Part shown: positions 46,089 to 55,257 of the stretch, piece after piece
Layout: the number at the start of each line of letters is the position of its first letter
How positions within the stretch are numbered: position 1 is the stretch's first letter
Source of the DNA: Winogradskyella psychrotolerans
GTDB lineage: Bacteria > Bacteroidota > Bacteroidia > Flavobacteriales > Flavobacteriaceae
Assembly (NCBI RefSeq): GCF_018860565.1
Contig: NZ_JAHKPS010000028.1
Coordinates: 309,121 to 373,120 of the forward strand
DNA: 64,000 nucleotides
Reading direction: 5' to 3'
Notes under the pieces: model-generated
Databases searched by the model: none
Seen by the model: the letters and a program-made list of their open reading frames with translations, nothing else
What the model was told of the DNA's origin: nothing
Position numbers and translations under genes: made by a program

Positions 46089-46421
46089 TTATATCGGTTT
46101 TGGATTAAAAATTAAATTTAAGGTCTCAATAAAATCATTGATTTCTTCAGTAACAGTCTCTACCATTTTCTTCCCTTCTTTAGTGACTTTATAATATTTC
46201 CGAACACGCTTGCCAATAAAAACTTTTTCAGTTTCTAAAACTTTTTTCGCTTCAAGCTTATGTAAAATGGGATATAATGCACCTTCCGAAATATCTATTT
46301 TTCCTGAAGTCATCGTTTTCACTTCTTGTGTAATCTCGTAACCATACATTCTACCCTTTTCATTTATAAGTTTTAAAATGATAGGTTGCAATGTTCCTTT
46401 TGTTAATTCTTTACTATACAT
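46089..46421 (-). CDS. PadR family transcriptional regulator
   Basis: A small winged-helix repressor (110 residues from Met at 46421) with the PadR signature GTLQPIILKLINEKGRMYGYEI, DISEGALYPILHKLEAKKVL and YYKVTKEGKK. An upstream in-frame ATG (46436) is rejected because a promoter box (46426-46433) covers that stretch. It heads a four-gene operon and probably autoregulates it. The inducing signal is unknown; PadR proteins often sense phenolics, drugs or envelope stress. Confidence 0.9.
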   Translation of the reverse strand: MYSKELTKGTLQPIILKLINEKGRMYGYEITQEVKTMTSGKIDISEGALYPILHKLEAKKVLETEKVFIGKRVRKYYKVTKEGKKMVETVTEEINDFIETLNLIFNPKPI

Positions 46422-46425
46422 ATCA

Positions 46426-46433
46426 CAAATATA
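46426..46433 (-). promoter_or_regulatory. -7 box (TATATTTG) abutting the PadR start
   Basis: Minus-strand consensus box ending 4 nt before ATG 46421, implying a leaderless mRNA. It decides the start codon, since the longer ORF would begin upstream of the promoter box. Confidence 0.65.
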
Positions 46434-46518
46434 CATTTTATATAAATGTATCCTAATAAAATGTGTATTAAATATTTTAATGACTAATTATAAGTTTTTC
46501 TTTAAGAACAATGCGTTG

Positions 46519-46526
46519 TATCTTTG
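46519..46526 (+). promoter_or_regulatory. -7 box (TATCTTTG) of sufS
   Basis: TAnnTTTG 18 bp before the sufS ATG. It gives the second half of the suf genes its own promoter, independent of sufABCD. Confidence 0.65.
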
Positions 46527-46544
46527 TAACTAGGAATTAAGCCC

Positions 46545-47759
46545 ATGTTAGACGTACAAAAAATAAGAAAAGACTTCCCCATTCTCAACAGAACGGTTAA
46601 TGGGAAACCACTCATATATTTCGATAATGCTGCAACTTCGCAAACACCTCAGCAAGTCATTGATGTTATTGTAGATTATTACAGCAATTACAATGCAAAT
46701 ATTCATAGAGGCGTGCATAGTTTAAGCCAGGAAGCAACGGATGCTTATGAGCAAGCACGACTAAAAATTCAGAAGCATTTTAATGCCAAACACAGTTACG
46801 AAATCATTTATACTGCTGGTACAACGCACAGTATTAATTTAGTTGCTAACGGATTTTCTTCACTCTTAAAAAAAGGAGATGAAATTATTGTTTCTGCTTT
46901 AGAGCACCACAGTAATATTGTGCCATGGCAAATGCTTTGTGAACGCTCAGGAGCCAGTTTAAAAGTCATTCCTATGAATGAAAATGGAGAATTAATCCTT
47001 TCGGACTATGATGCGCTTTTAAACGAACACACGAAATTGGTTTTTGTAAACCATATTTCAAATGCTCTTGGCACCATAAATCCTATTGAATATATTATAG
47101 AAAAAGCTCATGCTGTTGGCGCTGCTGTTTTAGTTGATGGCGCACAATCTTGCCCACATTTAAAACCAGACGTTCAAGCGTTAGATGTTGATTTCTATGT
47201 GTGTTCTGCCCACAAAATGTGTGGACCAACAGGTGTTGGGATGCTTTACGGAAAAGAAGAATGGCTTAATAAATTACCACCTTACCAAGGAGGAGGCGAA
47301 ATGATTGCAGAAGTGTCATTTGAAAAAACAACTTATGCAGGTTTACCTCACAAATTTGAAGCTGGTACACCAAACATCTGTGGAGGCATAGCCTTTGGAG
47401 CTGCATTAGATTACATGAATACTATAGGCTTCGAAAATATTGCCAAATACGAAAATGAACTTTTAGACTACGGAACAGAACAGTTACTTAAAATTGAAGG
47501 TTTAAAAATTTACGGCACAGCAAAGGAGAAAACCTCTGTAATATCTTTTAATGTTGGCACTATTCACCCTTATGATATTGGAACCATTTTGGACAAAATG
47601 GGCATCGCAGTACGCACAGGTCATCATTGCGCACAACCTATTATGGACTTTTATAAAATTCCAGGCACCATAAGAGCTTCTTTTATGTTTTATAACACCA
47701 AAGAAGAAATTGACGCATTTATTGTGGCGCTTAAAAAGGCAATAATGATGTTATCTTAG
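46545..47759 (+). CDS. sufS: Cysteine desulfurase SufS
   Basis: PLP enzyme removing sulfur from cysteine for Fe-S assembly. PLP Lys224 in the SAHKMCGPTG motif, active-site Cys362 in RTGHHCAQP, and class-V aminotransferase marks (LEHHSNIVPWQ, VDGAQS). Length 404 matches the SufS/CsdA type, distinct from IscS. It resumes the suf cluster after the opposite-strand PadR operon and has its own promoter box. Confidence 0.96.
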   Translation: MLDVQKIRKDFPILNRTVNGKPLIYFDNAATSQTPQQVIDVIVDYYSNYNANIHRGVHSLSQEATDAYEQARLKIQKHFNAKHSYEIIYTAGTTHSINLVANGFSSLLKKGDEIIVSALEHHSNIVPWQMLCERSGASLKVIPMNENGELILSDYDALLNEHTKLVFVNHISNALGTINPIEYIIEKAHAVGAAVLVDGAQSCPHLKPDVQALDVDFYVCSAHKMCGPTGVGMLYGKEEWLNKLPPYQGGGEMIAEVSFEKTTYAGLPHKFEAGTPNICGGIAFGAALDYMNTIGFENIAKYENELLDYGTEQLLKIEGLKIYGTAKEKTSVISFNVGTIHPYDIGTILDKMGIAVRTGHHCAQPIMDFYKIPGTIRASFMFYNTKEEIDAFIVALKKAIMMLS

Positions 47760-47804
47760 ACTTTGGCATCAAATATGTATCTTACAGTATAAAATAGTTT
47801 ACAG

Positions 47805-48626
47805 ATGAAAATTTTAGTTAGTTTATTTATGCTTTTAGCCACATTAAATTCTTGTGATTCGTCTAAGAAAGCAATAGAAAATAGTAAAAAAATGCAAGAA
47901 CCAATTTCTGGAACCTACAACATAACACAACTTGGAGATACAGATGTTTCTTCAAATAAAATTGTAATTAATTTTGACGACACCAATAATAAAGTCGCAG
48001 GATTTGCAGGTTGTAATAGCTTCTTCGGGAATTATTCAATAGAAAATAATACAATATCTTTTGGTAGTATTGGTTCATCAAGAAAATTATGTCCTAACCC
48101 AATAATGGATATTGAAAACCAACTCTTAAAAACCTTGAATTCAGTGACTTCATTTTCAACACAAGACAATGAAATTTCGTTCTATTCAAATAACACTGTT
48201 GTTTTCAAAGGAACAAATAGCATTACCGCATCTAAAAGAAGTGCTACTGTAAACTACGAAGACAATACTACTGTTAAATATCAAACTGTAGCGAGAGGCT
48301 CTTTTAACTACATCACGATTTCAAAAACAAAACTATTAATTTCAAAAGATCAAAATCTTCAGAAAATAGATAAATTTAATACAGACCCTGAAGACTGGAA
48401 GGCTTTAAACAAATTGATTGAAGCTGTAGAAGTTGAAACCATTCATAATTTAGTTCCTCCGTCTACAAAGCATCAATACGATGGAGCTCCTCTCGCTACT
48501 TTAGCTATAATACTTGGTGATGTTCAATATATGACACCAGCTTTTGACCATGGAAATCCACCTGAATCTGTAAAAGCTTTAGTTAATAAAGTGTTATCCA
48601 TTAAAGAAAACACCGTTAAAAACTAA
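47805..48626 (+). CDS. META-domain lipoprotein
   Basis: A lipoprotein (lipid Cys17) of 273 residues. Residues about 35-130 are a META (HslJ-like) domain: SGTYNITQLGD, VAGFAGCNSFFGNYSI, RKLCPNPIMDIENQLLKTL. Residues 140-273 are a second unassigned domain with KTKLLISKDQN and a late His-rich segment (TIHNLVPPSTKHQYDGAP). It lies between sufS and sufE but is envelope-located; a role in Fe-S assembly is not evident. Confidence 0.78.
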   Translation: MKILVSLFMLLATLNSCDSSKKAIENSKKMQEPISGTYNITQLGDTDVSSNKIVINFDDTNNKVAGFAGCNSFFGNYSIENNTISFGSIGSSRKLCPNPIMDIENQLLKTLNSVTSFSTQDNEISFYSNNTVVFKGTNSITASKRSATVNYEDNTTVKYQTVARGSFNYITISKTKLLISKDQNLQKIDKFNTDPEDWKALNKLIEAVEVETIHNLVPPSTKHQYDGAPLATLAIILGDVQYMTPAFDHGNPPESVKALVNKVLSIKENTVKN

Positions 48627-48634
48627 CGATTTTG

Positions 48635-48642
48635 TAATTTTG
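48635..48642 (+). promoter_or_regulatory. -7 box (TAATTTTG) of sufE
   Basis: TAnnTTTG 18 bp before the sufE ATG, overlapping the end of the spacer after the META gene. Confidence 0.5.
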
Positions 48643-48659
48643 CACAAAAGAATGAGACT

Positions 48660-49082
48660 ATGACTATTGAAGAAGTACAAAATGAAATTATAGATGAGTT
48701 TTCTATGTTTGAAGATTGGGAAGAACGCTACCAATACATGATTGACCTAGGAAAAGACTTGCCTTTAATTGATGAAAAATACAAAACGGAAGACAACATA
48801 ATAAAAGGTTGCCAAAGTAAAGTATGGGTTCATGCTAATTTAGAAGGTGATAAGATAAACTTTACAGCAGATAGTGATGCTATTATTACAAAAGGCATTA
48901 TTGCAATATTAATTAGAGCTTTTTCTAATCAGCATCCTACAGCTATTATTGAAGCCAATACTGATTTTATTGATAAAATAGGATTAAAAGAACATTTATC
49001 ACCAACTAGAGCCAATGGCTTAGTGAGTATGATAAAACAACTAAAATTATATGCTATTGCGTACCAAACACAATTAAATTAA
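48660..49082 (+). CDS. sufE: Sulfur acceptor protein SufE
   Basis: Accepts persulfide sulfur from SufS. Cys51 in the IKGCQSKVW motif is the expected acceptor. N-terminal DEFSMFEDWEERYQYMIDLG and central DSDAIITKGIIAILI fit the family; 140 residues is normal. It precedes the SufT-like gene by 67 bp. Confidence 0.95.
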   Translation: MTIEEVQNEIIDEFSMFEDWEERYQYMIDLGKDLPLIDEKYKTEDNIIKGCQSKVWVHANLEGDKINFTADSDAIITKGIIAILIRAFSNQHPTAIIEANTDFIDKIGLKEHLSPTRANGLVSMIKQLKLYAIAYQTQLN

Positions 49083-49149
49083 ATGGGTTACTACTGAATC
49101 TTTTACAGGTACAATTAACACACCTATTTAACAACAAAACAACTAAATT

Positions 49150-49476
49150 ATGAGCGACACAACTATAGATACAGCAATGTTAGGGGAAAAAATACTAAGA
49201 GTTATAAAAACGATTTACGATCCTGAAATCCCTGTAGACATCTACGAATTAGGATTAATCTACGACGTTTTTGTAAACGAAGATTTAGAAGTAAAAATTC
49301 TAATGACCTTAACAACACCTAACTGTCCTGTAGCAGAAACATTACCTTTAGAGGTTGAAGAAAAAGTAAAATCTATCAACGAAGTTAAAAACGCCGAAGT
49401 AGAAATCACTTTTGATCCACCTTGGTCTCAAGACTTAATGAGCGAAGAAGCGAAGTTAGAACTTGGGATGCTATAA
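49150..49476 (+). CDS. sufT: SufT-like DUF59 (MIP18) Fe-S maturation protein
   Basis: A 108-residue MIP18-family protein with IYDPEIPVDIYELGLIYDV and TTPNCPVAETLPLEV, the latter carrying the conserved cysteine of the family. Related proteins help deliver Fe-S clusters to targets. Its place after sufE supports the SufT assignment. Confidence 0.9.
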   Translation: MSDTTIDTAMLGEKILRVIKTIYDPEIPVDIYELGLIYDVFVNEDLEVKILMTLTTPNCPVAETLPLEVEEKVKSINEVKNAEVEITFDPPWSQDLMSEEAKLELGML

Positions 49477-49489
49477 CCTAAATTTCTAA

Positions 49490-51325
49490 ATGCCAAGACA
49501 CAAACCCACATCATTAAAAGACGATCAAAAAACAAACATTAAATCGTCTTTTAATGCTTTAATCTATATTCCTCGATTTTTCAAAGAAATTTGGAAAGTC
49601 AACAAAAGCCTCTTCTTATTATCCGCTTTTTGTAGGCTTATTGGTGCCTTACTCCCTGTTGTTATTTTATGGATTGGTAAATTAATTATTGATGAAATTA
49701 TATTACAAATTTCACTTGATAATCCAGAATATTACACACTGTGGACCTATGTTGCCGTTGAGTTTGGCTTAATTATTCTTTCAGATTTAATAAGTAGAGC
49801 TATTTCATTAACTGATGGTTTACTTGGTGACGAATATAATATTGCAACTTCTGTCACCATCATAAAAAAAACCAATCAAATTAACATTAGTTTACTCGAA
49901 GACTCAGAATTTTACGATAAACTAGAACGTGCCAGAACGCAAACTACAGGTAGAGTTGCGTTAATGTCTAACGTACTTGGACAAGCACAAAGCGCCATTT
50001 CCATCACCACACTTATCGCTGGTTTAATTTATTTTGAACCTTACCTAATTATTCTTCTTGTTTTAAGTATAATTCCTTCGTTTATAAACGAAGTACGCTA
50101 TAGCCAACGACAATATTCTTTGGCTCGAAGCTGGACTTCTGAACGACGCGAATTGGATTATTTACGTTTTATTGGAGCAAACGACAAAACCGCTAAAGAA
50201 ATTAAACTTTTTGGCTTAACTGATTTTGTGGTCAATCGCTTTAAAAACCTTTCTGAAGAGTATTACCAACTCAACAAAACATTAGCCATTAAACGATCTG
50301 CTTTAGGGTTCCTGTTTAATGTATTAGGCTCTTTAAGTTATTATGGAGCTTATGTATTTATTATTTATCGTGTACTATCGGGAGCAATAACACTTGGTGA
50401 ATTAACATTTTTATCCGGTTCTTTTAATCGCTTAATGCGAAACCTTCAAGATTTCTTTTCAAAATTTACTCGAATTTCAGAAAGCGCCTTATACCTTAAA
50501 GATTATTTTGATTTTATAGACATTTCAATTGTTTCAAAAGTAAAAGAGAATATCCCGCTGCCAAAACATATTACGAAAGGCTTTGAGTTTAAAGATGTCC
50601 ATTTTGCGTATCCAAATTCTGAAGTAGAAATTTTAAAAGGCATAAGTTTTAATCTTAAAGCCGGAGAAAAATTAGCTTTTGTTGGTCAGAATGGTGCAGG
50701 AAAAACGACGTTAATAAAACTACTATTACGATTCTACGAACCTACATCAGGTGAAATCCTATTGGATGGCATCAATATTAACCGTTTTAATATTGCTGAA
50801 TATCAAAAATATTTTGGTGTTATATTTCAGGATTTCTTTAGATATGAATTTACAGTGAGAGAAAATATAGCTATTGGAAATATTGACGAATTAGAAAACC
50901 AATCTAAAATTGAAAATGCCGCAGAATTAAGTTTGGCCAACGATGTAATTGCCGAGTTAAAACATGGCTACAATCAGCAATTAGGCAAACGATTTTCTAA
51001 TGGACAAGAACTTTCAGGTGGACAATGGCAAAAAGTAGCATTAGCAAGAGCGTATATGAAAAATGCTGAAGTTATGATTTTAGACGAACCCACGTCTGCA
51101 TTAGATGCTAGAGCAGAAAGTGAAGTATTTGGACGTTTTATAGGTTTAACAGAAGGCAAAACAAGTATTATTATTTCGCATCGTTTTAGCACTGTTCGCC
51201 AAGCCAACAGAATCTTAGTACTAGAACACGGAAAAGTATTAGAAATAGGAACACACGAAGAACTTATGACAAATAAAAACTTGTACTCTGAATTGTTCTC
51301 ACTACAAGCCGAAGGCTATCAGTAA
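49490..51325 (+). CDS. ABC exporter, fused membrane and ATPase domains
   Basis: A homodimer-type exporter of 611 residues. Six transmembrane helices lie in about residues 38-320, with the ATPase at about 360-605: Walker A GQNGAGKTT, signature LSGGQWQK, Walker B MILDEPTSALD, H-loop SHRFST. MsbA-like or peptide/drug exporter; no peptidase domain. The start is 13 bp after the SufT-like gene, suggesting transcription with the suf genes, though a functional link is unproven. Confidence 0.9.
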   Translation: MPRHKPTSLKDDQKTNIKSSFNALIYIPRFFKEIWKVNKSLFLLSAFCRLIGALLPVVILWIGKLIIDEIILQISLDNPEYYTLWTYVAVEFGLIILSDLISRAISLTDGLLGDEYNIATSVTIIKKTNQINISLLEDSEFYDKLERARTQTTGRVALMSNVLGQAQSAISITTLIAGLIYFEPYLIILLVLSIIPSFINEVRYSQRQYSLARSWTSERRELDYLRFIGANDKTAKEIKLFGLTDFVVNRFKNLSEEYYQLNKTLAIKRSALGFLFNVLGSLSYYGAYVFIIYRVLSGAITLGELTFLSGSFNRLMRNLQDFFSKFTRISESALYLKDYFDFIDISIVSKVKENIPLPKHITKGFEFKDVHFAYPNSEVEILKGISFNLKAGEKLAFVGQNGAGKTTLIKLLLRFYEPTSGEILLDGININRFNIAEYQKYFGVIFQDFFRYEFTVRENIAIGNIDELENQSKIENAAELSLANDVIAELKHGYNQQLGKRFSNGQELSGGQWQKVALARAYMKNAEVMILDEPTSALDARAESEVFGRFIGLTEGKTSIIISHRFSTVRQANRILVLEHGKVLEIGTHEELMTNKNLYSELFSLQAEGYQ

Positions 51326-51343
51326 AATAATTACCTTTACAAT

Positions 51344-51850
51344 ATGGCAAAAGAGATTATTAATAGAGTTGCTAATAGCAAATTAAAAGTCGTTGACCTA
51401 GAGGATTACTACCCAAAAGGCAATCGTATTCTTTTTGATATTAAAGATTGGCTACTAGAAGGTTTGGTGCTTAGAGAAAAAGAGTTTAGAATATCTGTTT
51501 CAGAACATGATTGGTCGCAGTATCAAGATTGTTATGTCGCTCTGCATTGTTCAACAGACGCTATTGTACCTGACTGGGCTTATATGTTAATTTCAATAGA
51601 ACTACACCCCTATTCTAGATTATCAATTATAGGCACCTTAGAAGACTTAGAATCTATTTTGTATAGTGAAATCATTTCTAATTTAGAGGTTTCAGAATTT
51701 AAAGATGCACCTGTAATTATAAAGGGATGCTCGCATAAGCCAGTGCCTTCTAACGCTTTAGTACTACTTTCACAAAAATTAAAACCTATAGCTAAATCTA
51801 TTATGTTTGGTGAGGCTTGTTCTTCTGTTCCATTATTCAAAAAAAAATAA
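51344..51850 (+). CDS. DUF2480 family protein
   Basis: A cytoplasmic protein of 168 residues resembling the DUF2480 family, which is largely confined to Bacteroidota. Features include EIINRVANSKLKVVDLEDYYP, DWSQYQDCYVALHCSTDAIVPDWAYML, and the C-terminal KGCSHKPVPSNALVLL. It contains cysteines at CYVALHC, KGC and EAC that could bind a metal or cluster. It sits 18 bp after the ABC exporter at the end of the suf block. Confidence 0.82.
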   Translation: MAKEIINRVANSKLKVVDLEDYYPKGNRILFDIKDWLLEGLVLREKEFRISVSEHDWSQYQDCYVALHCSTDAIVPDWAYMLISIELHPYSRLSIIGTLEDLESILYSEIISNLEVSEFKDAPVIIKGCSHKPVPSNALVLLSQKLKPIAKSIMFGEACSSVPLFKKK

Positions 51851-51937
51851 GTATTTTAATGTGACTTTTATTAAGTATGAGTGTCTTAATAATAGGGGTT
51901 TTATCGAAAAAAAATATAACCAAAAATCAATAAACCC

Positions 51938-51945
51938 TATATTTG
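51938..51945 (+). promoter_or_regulatory. -7 box (TATATTTG) of the DUF3078 gene
   Basis: TAnnTTTG 48 bp before the DUF3078 start, which is thus transcribed separately from the suf block. Confidence 0.6.
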
Positions 51946-51993
51946 CAAATTCAAATTTTTAAAACAATTATTACTTAATAAATTTAATCCATT

Positions 51994-52905
51994 ATGAACA
52001 AGAAATTATTTCTTTCCCTTATCCTATTGTTTGCTGTAACTACTATCACTTTTGCACAAACAAAAGAAGAATTACAAACGCAAAAAGCTGAAAAACAAGC
52101 TGAAGCAGATAAATTTCAAAGCGAAGCTAATGCTTTACAAGCGCAAATAGATGCTTTACCAGGTTGGAGAGTTGGTGCTTTTGGTACTATTGGTGGAAAC
52201 CTATCTAACTTTAACGATTGGTATTCTCAAGCTGCACCAAATAATATAACAGGAAATATTGGAATCACTTTTAATGCTTACGCGAATAAAATTGAAGACA
52301 AATATTTTTGGAGAAACTCGCTTAACACTAACCTTGCTTGGGTAAAATTAGATAACAAAGACACAGAAGATGATAGCGATAATTTTGAACCTACATCAGA
52401 TGTTTTTAATATTTCATCATTGTACGGTCGTAAATTAAACGAAAAATGGGCTATTTCTGGTTTAGCAGAATACAGAACGACACTTTTAGATAACTTTAAT
52501 GATCCTGGATTTTTAGATCTTGGTGTTGGTGCTACTTGGACTCCTATTAATAATCTAATAGTCGTAATTCACCCTCTAAACTACAACTTTGTATTTGCTG
52601 ATAATGATGCTGCTTTTGAATCTTCTGCAGGTGCTAAGATTGTGGCTGATTATACTAGACAAATTGGAGCTATTAACTTTAAATCTAACTTCTCTACATT
52701 CCAAAGTTATAAAGATAGCGACTTATCTAACTTTACTTGGACTAACTCATTTAGCTACACACTATGGAAAATGATTGGTGTTGGTTTTGACTTTGCCTTA
52801 AGAAGCAACAAACAAGAAGCGGCTAATTACCAAGCTGTAGACTTAAAAGATGCTGATAATAAACTACAATCGTATTATACAGTTGGTTTAAGCTACAAGT
52901 TTTAA
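51994..52905 (+). CDS. DUF3078 family outer-membrane protein
   Basis: A signal peptide (1-21), then a short Lys/Glu/Ala/Gln-rich coiled coil (about 23-52, KEELQTQKAEKQAEAD...), then a beta-rich domain of DUF3078 type ending in SYYTVGLSYKF with a terminal Phe, as in outer-membrane barrels. Probable envelope protein of unknown role. Length 303 is usual. Confidence 0.85.
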   Translation: MNKKLFLSLILLFAVTTITFAQTKEELQTQKAEKQAEADKFQSEANALQAQIDALPGWRVGAFGTIGGNLSNFNDWYSQAAPNNITGNIGITFNAYANKIEDKYFWRNSLNTNLAWVKLDNKDTEDDSDNFEPTSDVFNISSLYGRKLNEKWAISGLAEYRTTLLDNFNDPGFLDLGVGATWTPINNLIVVIHPLNYNFVFADNDAAFESSAGAKIVADYTRQIGAINFKSNFSTFQSYKDSDLSNFTWTNSFSYTLWKMIGVGFDFALRSNKQEAANYQAVDLKDADNKLQSYYTVGLSYKF

Positions 52906-52924
52906 GACTAAAAAAATATAAATT

Positions 52925-52964
52925 AAAAAACCTGTTTAGATTTAAATCTAGACAGGTTTTTTTT
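52925..52964. terminator. Bidirectional terminator
   Basis: A stem built from CCTGTTTAGAT and ATCTAGACAGG (one T-G pair) with flanking A6 and T8, between the convergent DUF3078 and PBP1A genes. Confidence 0.9.
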
Positions 52965-52970
52965 ATGCTT

Positions 52971-55241
52971 CTAATTAAACGTTTTCTTTTTCTCTTTCTT
53001 CTTAAACAAGCGTTTAATAAAATTGTCCCGTTTTGTAGATTCACAATTCAAATCATCTAAAACTTGTTGTGATGGTTTTTCGAAACTCGCATTAGTGACG
53101 GACTTAAAATTACTATCTGCATTTAGCTTTTGATAAAATTTAGCAAATATGGGTAAAGCTGAATTAGCTCCTTGTCCCAATGCTGTGGACTTAAATCCTA
53201 TAGAATGATTATCGTTACCAACCCAAGTAACTGTTACCAAGTTTGGTGTTAAACCAACAAACCAGCCATCTTTATTATCTTGGGTGGTTCCTGTTTTTCC
53301 AGCAATTTCATTTCTTAATCCATACACGGTTTTCAATCTAGAAGCTGTGCCTTTATTAACCGTAGATTTCATCATTTCTAAAAGCACTTGCCTAGTATAA
53401 TCACTATAAGCTTCTTTTTGAGATAGTTCTGGTTCAAATGCAGCTATAACGTTTCCAAATTGATCTTCAATTTTAGTGATATAATAAGGGCTTACCGCTT
53501 TACCTTTGTTTAAATAACTTGCGTATGCACCTGTTAAATCCTTCAAACTTATCTCTGCAACACCTAAGGCTAAAGAAGGTTCATTTGGTAGTGCTTTTGA
53601 AATACCTAATTTTTCAACTTGTTTTAAAACCTTTGGAATACCAACGTTTTCTAGAACCTTAACAGAAATAGTATTAACAGAATTGCTTAATGCCTTTTCT
53701 AAAGTGTAATTTATATAAGGATCTTCATCAGAATGACCAGAATTACTCGGTGTCCAGTTATCATAATTTGTATAAGTGACTTTATTTAATGAAAAATAAG
53801 TACATGGATCTAATCCATTCTCTACAGCAGCTGTATAGACAAAAGGTTTAAACGTAGAGCCTACTTGACGTTCACTTTGTGAAATATGATCGTATTTAAA
53901 ATACCTGTAATCTATACCTCCAATGTAAGTTCTAATGGCACCAGTGGTTGGCTCTACAGACAACATTCCTGTGTTTAAAAACTTCAAATAATACTTTAAA
54001 CTATCTATTGTAGATAATGTTTTAATAGTATCCCCATTCCAACTAAATAAATCAATAGGCTTTTTAATCTGCAATGAATCTTTTATTTGGGCATCGGTTA
54101 AACCATGATCCTTATAAATCTTCACTTGAGGCAACTTTTTAATGGCACTTTCTATCAGGTTTTTATTGGTTTCCCAAGGAGCGTTTTTCCCATAAGATTT
54201 TTCAAAATCTGCCTGAAGCATACTGATATGTGCTTTCATAGCAGCTTCTGCCAATGCTTGCATTTTGTAATCTAAAGTCGTGTGAACAATTAATCCATCC
54301 TTATAAAGGTTATATTTTTCTCCTTCTGACGTTTTTAAAGTGTCTAAAATAGATTCTAATTGCTTTTTTACTTCGGCTCTAAAATAAGGAGCTAAACCCA
54401 AATCGTGATTAAAGGAACGGTACTCTAATTTTAAGTCTTGATTTGAATAGTATTTTAACGAATCTTGCGACAGGTAATTATAATTTACCATCTGACTTAA
54501 CACCACATTTCTTCTACCTTTACAGCGTTCTGGATATAGCCTCGGATTGTAATACGTATTTGCTTTTAAAGTACCAACCAAAGTAGCCGCTTCATTTATA
54601 GAAATATCCTGTACTGATTTGTTGAAAAATTTACGTGATGCACTTTCTATACCATAAGTATTATCAGAAAAAGGAACCGTATTAAGGTATAACGTTAATA
54701 TTTCTTCTTTAGAATAAACTTCTTCTATGCGTTTTGCAACTATAGACTCTTTAAACTTATTAATAAGCATACTAAAGAAAGCATAATTCTTTCTACCATA
54801 AAGATTTTTTGCCAATTGAAGCGTTATGGTACTTCCGCCTCCTGCTGACTTATCTTGAAGAATTAAATTTTTAATAAATACGCGCATCAAGCTAATATTA
54901 TCTATCCCATCGTGCTCGTAAAATCTAGAATCTTCGGTTGCAACTAAAGCATCTATAAGATGTTTCGGTAAATCTTCAAACGTTACAGGTTGTCTGTCGT
55001 AGATATAATATTTGCCTATTAATTTCTGATCTTTATCTAAAAGTTGTGTGGCTTGTTCTTGCTTTATAGATCCGACGTCTTTTAATGTTGGTAGTTTTCC
55101 TAATAATCCTGCATATATGCTCATGTAAAGCCCAAAAAGAAATACCAAAACAACAGCTACTATTAGAGCTATCCATTTTATCCATTTATTTTTTAATGCT
55201 TTTTTTATCCCAGTTTTAAAACGTGGCAGAAAAAAACTCAT
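52971..55241 (-). CDS. Penicillin-binding protein 1A-type peptidoglycan synthase
   Basis: A class A PBP of 756 residues. Transmembrane anchor at about 22-45; GT51 with catalytic Glu103 in ATEDSRFYEHDG and GGSTITLQLAKN at 135-146. The transpeptidase has Ser462-T-F-Lys465, Ser521-x-Asn523 and Lys649-TGT. The tail is Lys-rich (KKKEKKK). It is distinct from PBP1C at 7080, so the window holds two class A PBPs. It starts 16 bp after hflX and is probably co-transcribed. Confidence 0.95.
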   Translation of the reverse strand: MSFFLPRFKTGIKKALKNKWIKWIALIVAVVLVFLFGLYMSIYAGLLGKLPTLKDVGSIKQEQATQLLDKDQKLIGKYYIYDRQPVTFEDLPKHLIDALVATEDSRFYEHDGIDNISLMRVFIKNLILQDKSAGGGSTITLQLAKNLYGRKNYAFFSMLINKFKESIVAKRIEEVYSKEEILTLYLNTVPFSDNTYGIESASRKFFNKSVQDISINEAATLVGTLKANTYYNPRLYPERCKGRRNVVLSQMVNYNYLSQDSLKYYSNQDLKLEYRSFNHDLGLAPYFRAEVKKQLESILDTLKTSEGEKYNLYKDGLIVHTTLDYKMQALAEAAMKAHISMLQADFEKSYGKNAPWETNKNLIESAIKKLPQVKIYKDHGLTDAQIKDSLQIKKPIDLFSWNGDTIKTLSTIDSLKYYLKFLNTGMLSVEPTTGAIRTYIGGIDYRYFKYDHISQSERQVGSTFKPFVYTAAVENGLDPCTYFSLNKVTYTNYDNWTPSNSGHSDEDPYINYTLEKALSNSVNTISVKVLENVGIPKVLKQVEKLGISKALPNEPSLALGVAEISLKDLTGAYASYLNKGKAVSPYYITKIEDQFGNVIAAFEPELSQKEAYSDYTRQVLLEMMKSTVNKGTASRLKTVYGLRNEIAGKTGTTQDNKDGWFVGLTPNLVTVTWVGNDNHSIGFKSTALGQGANSALPIFAKFYQKLNADSNFKSVTNASFEKPSQQVLDDLNCESTKRDNFIKRLFKKKEKKKTFN

Positions 55242-55257
55242 ATATAAGGAATGTTAT

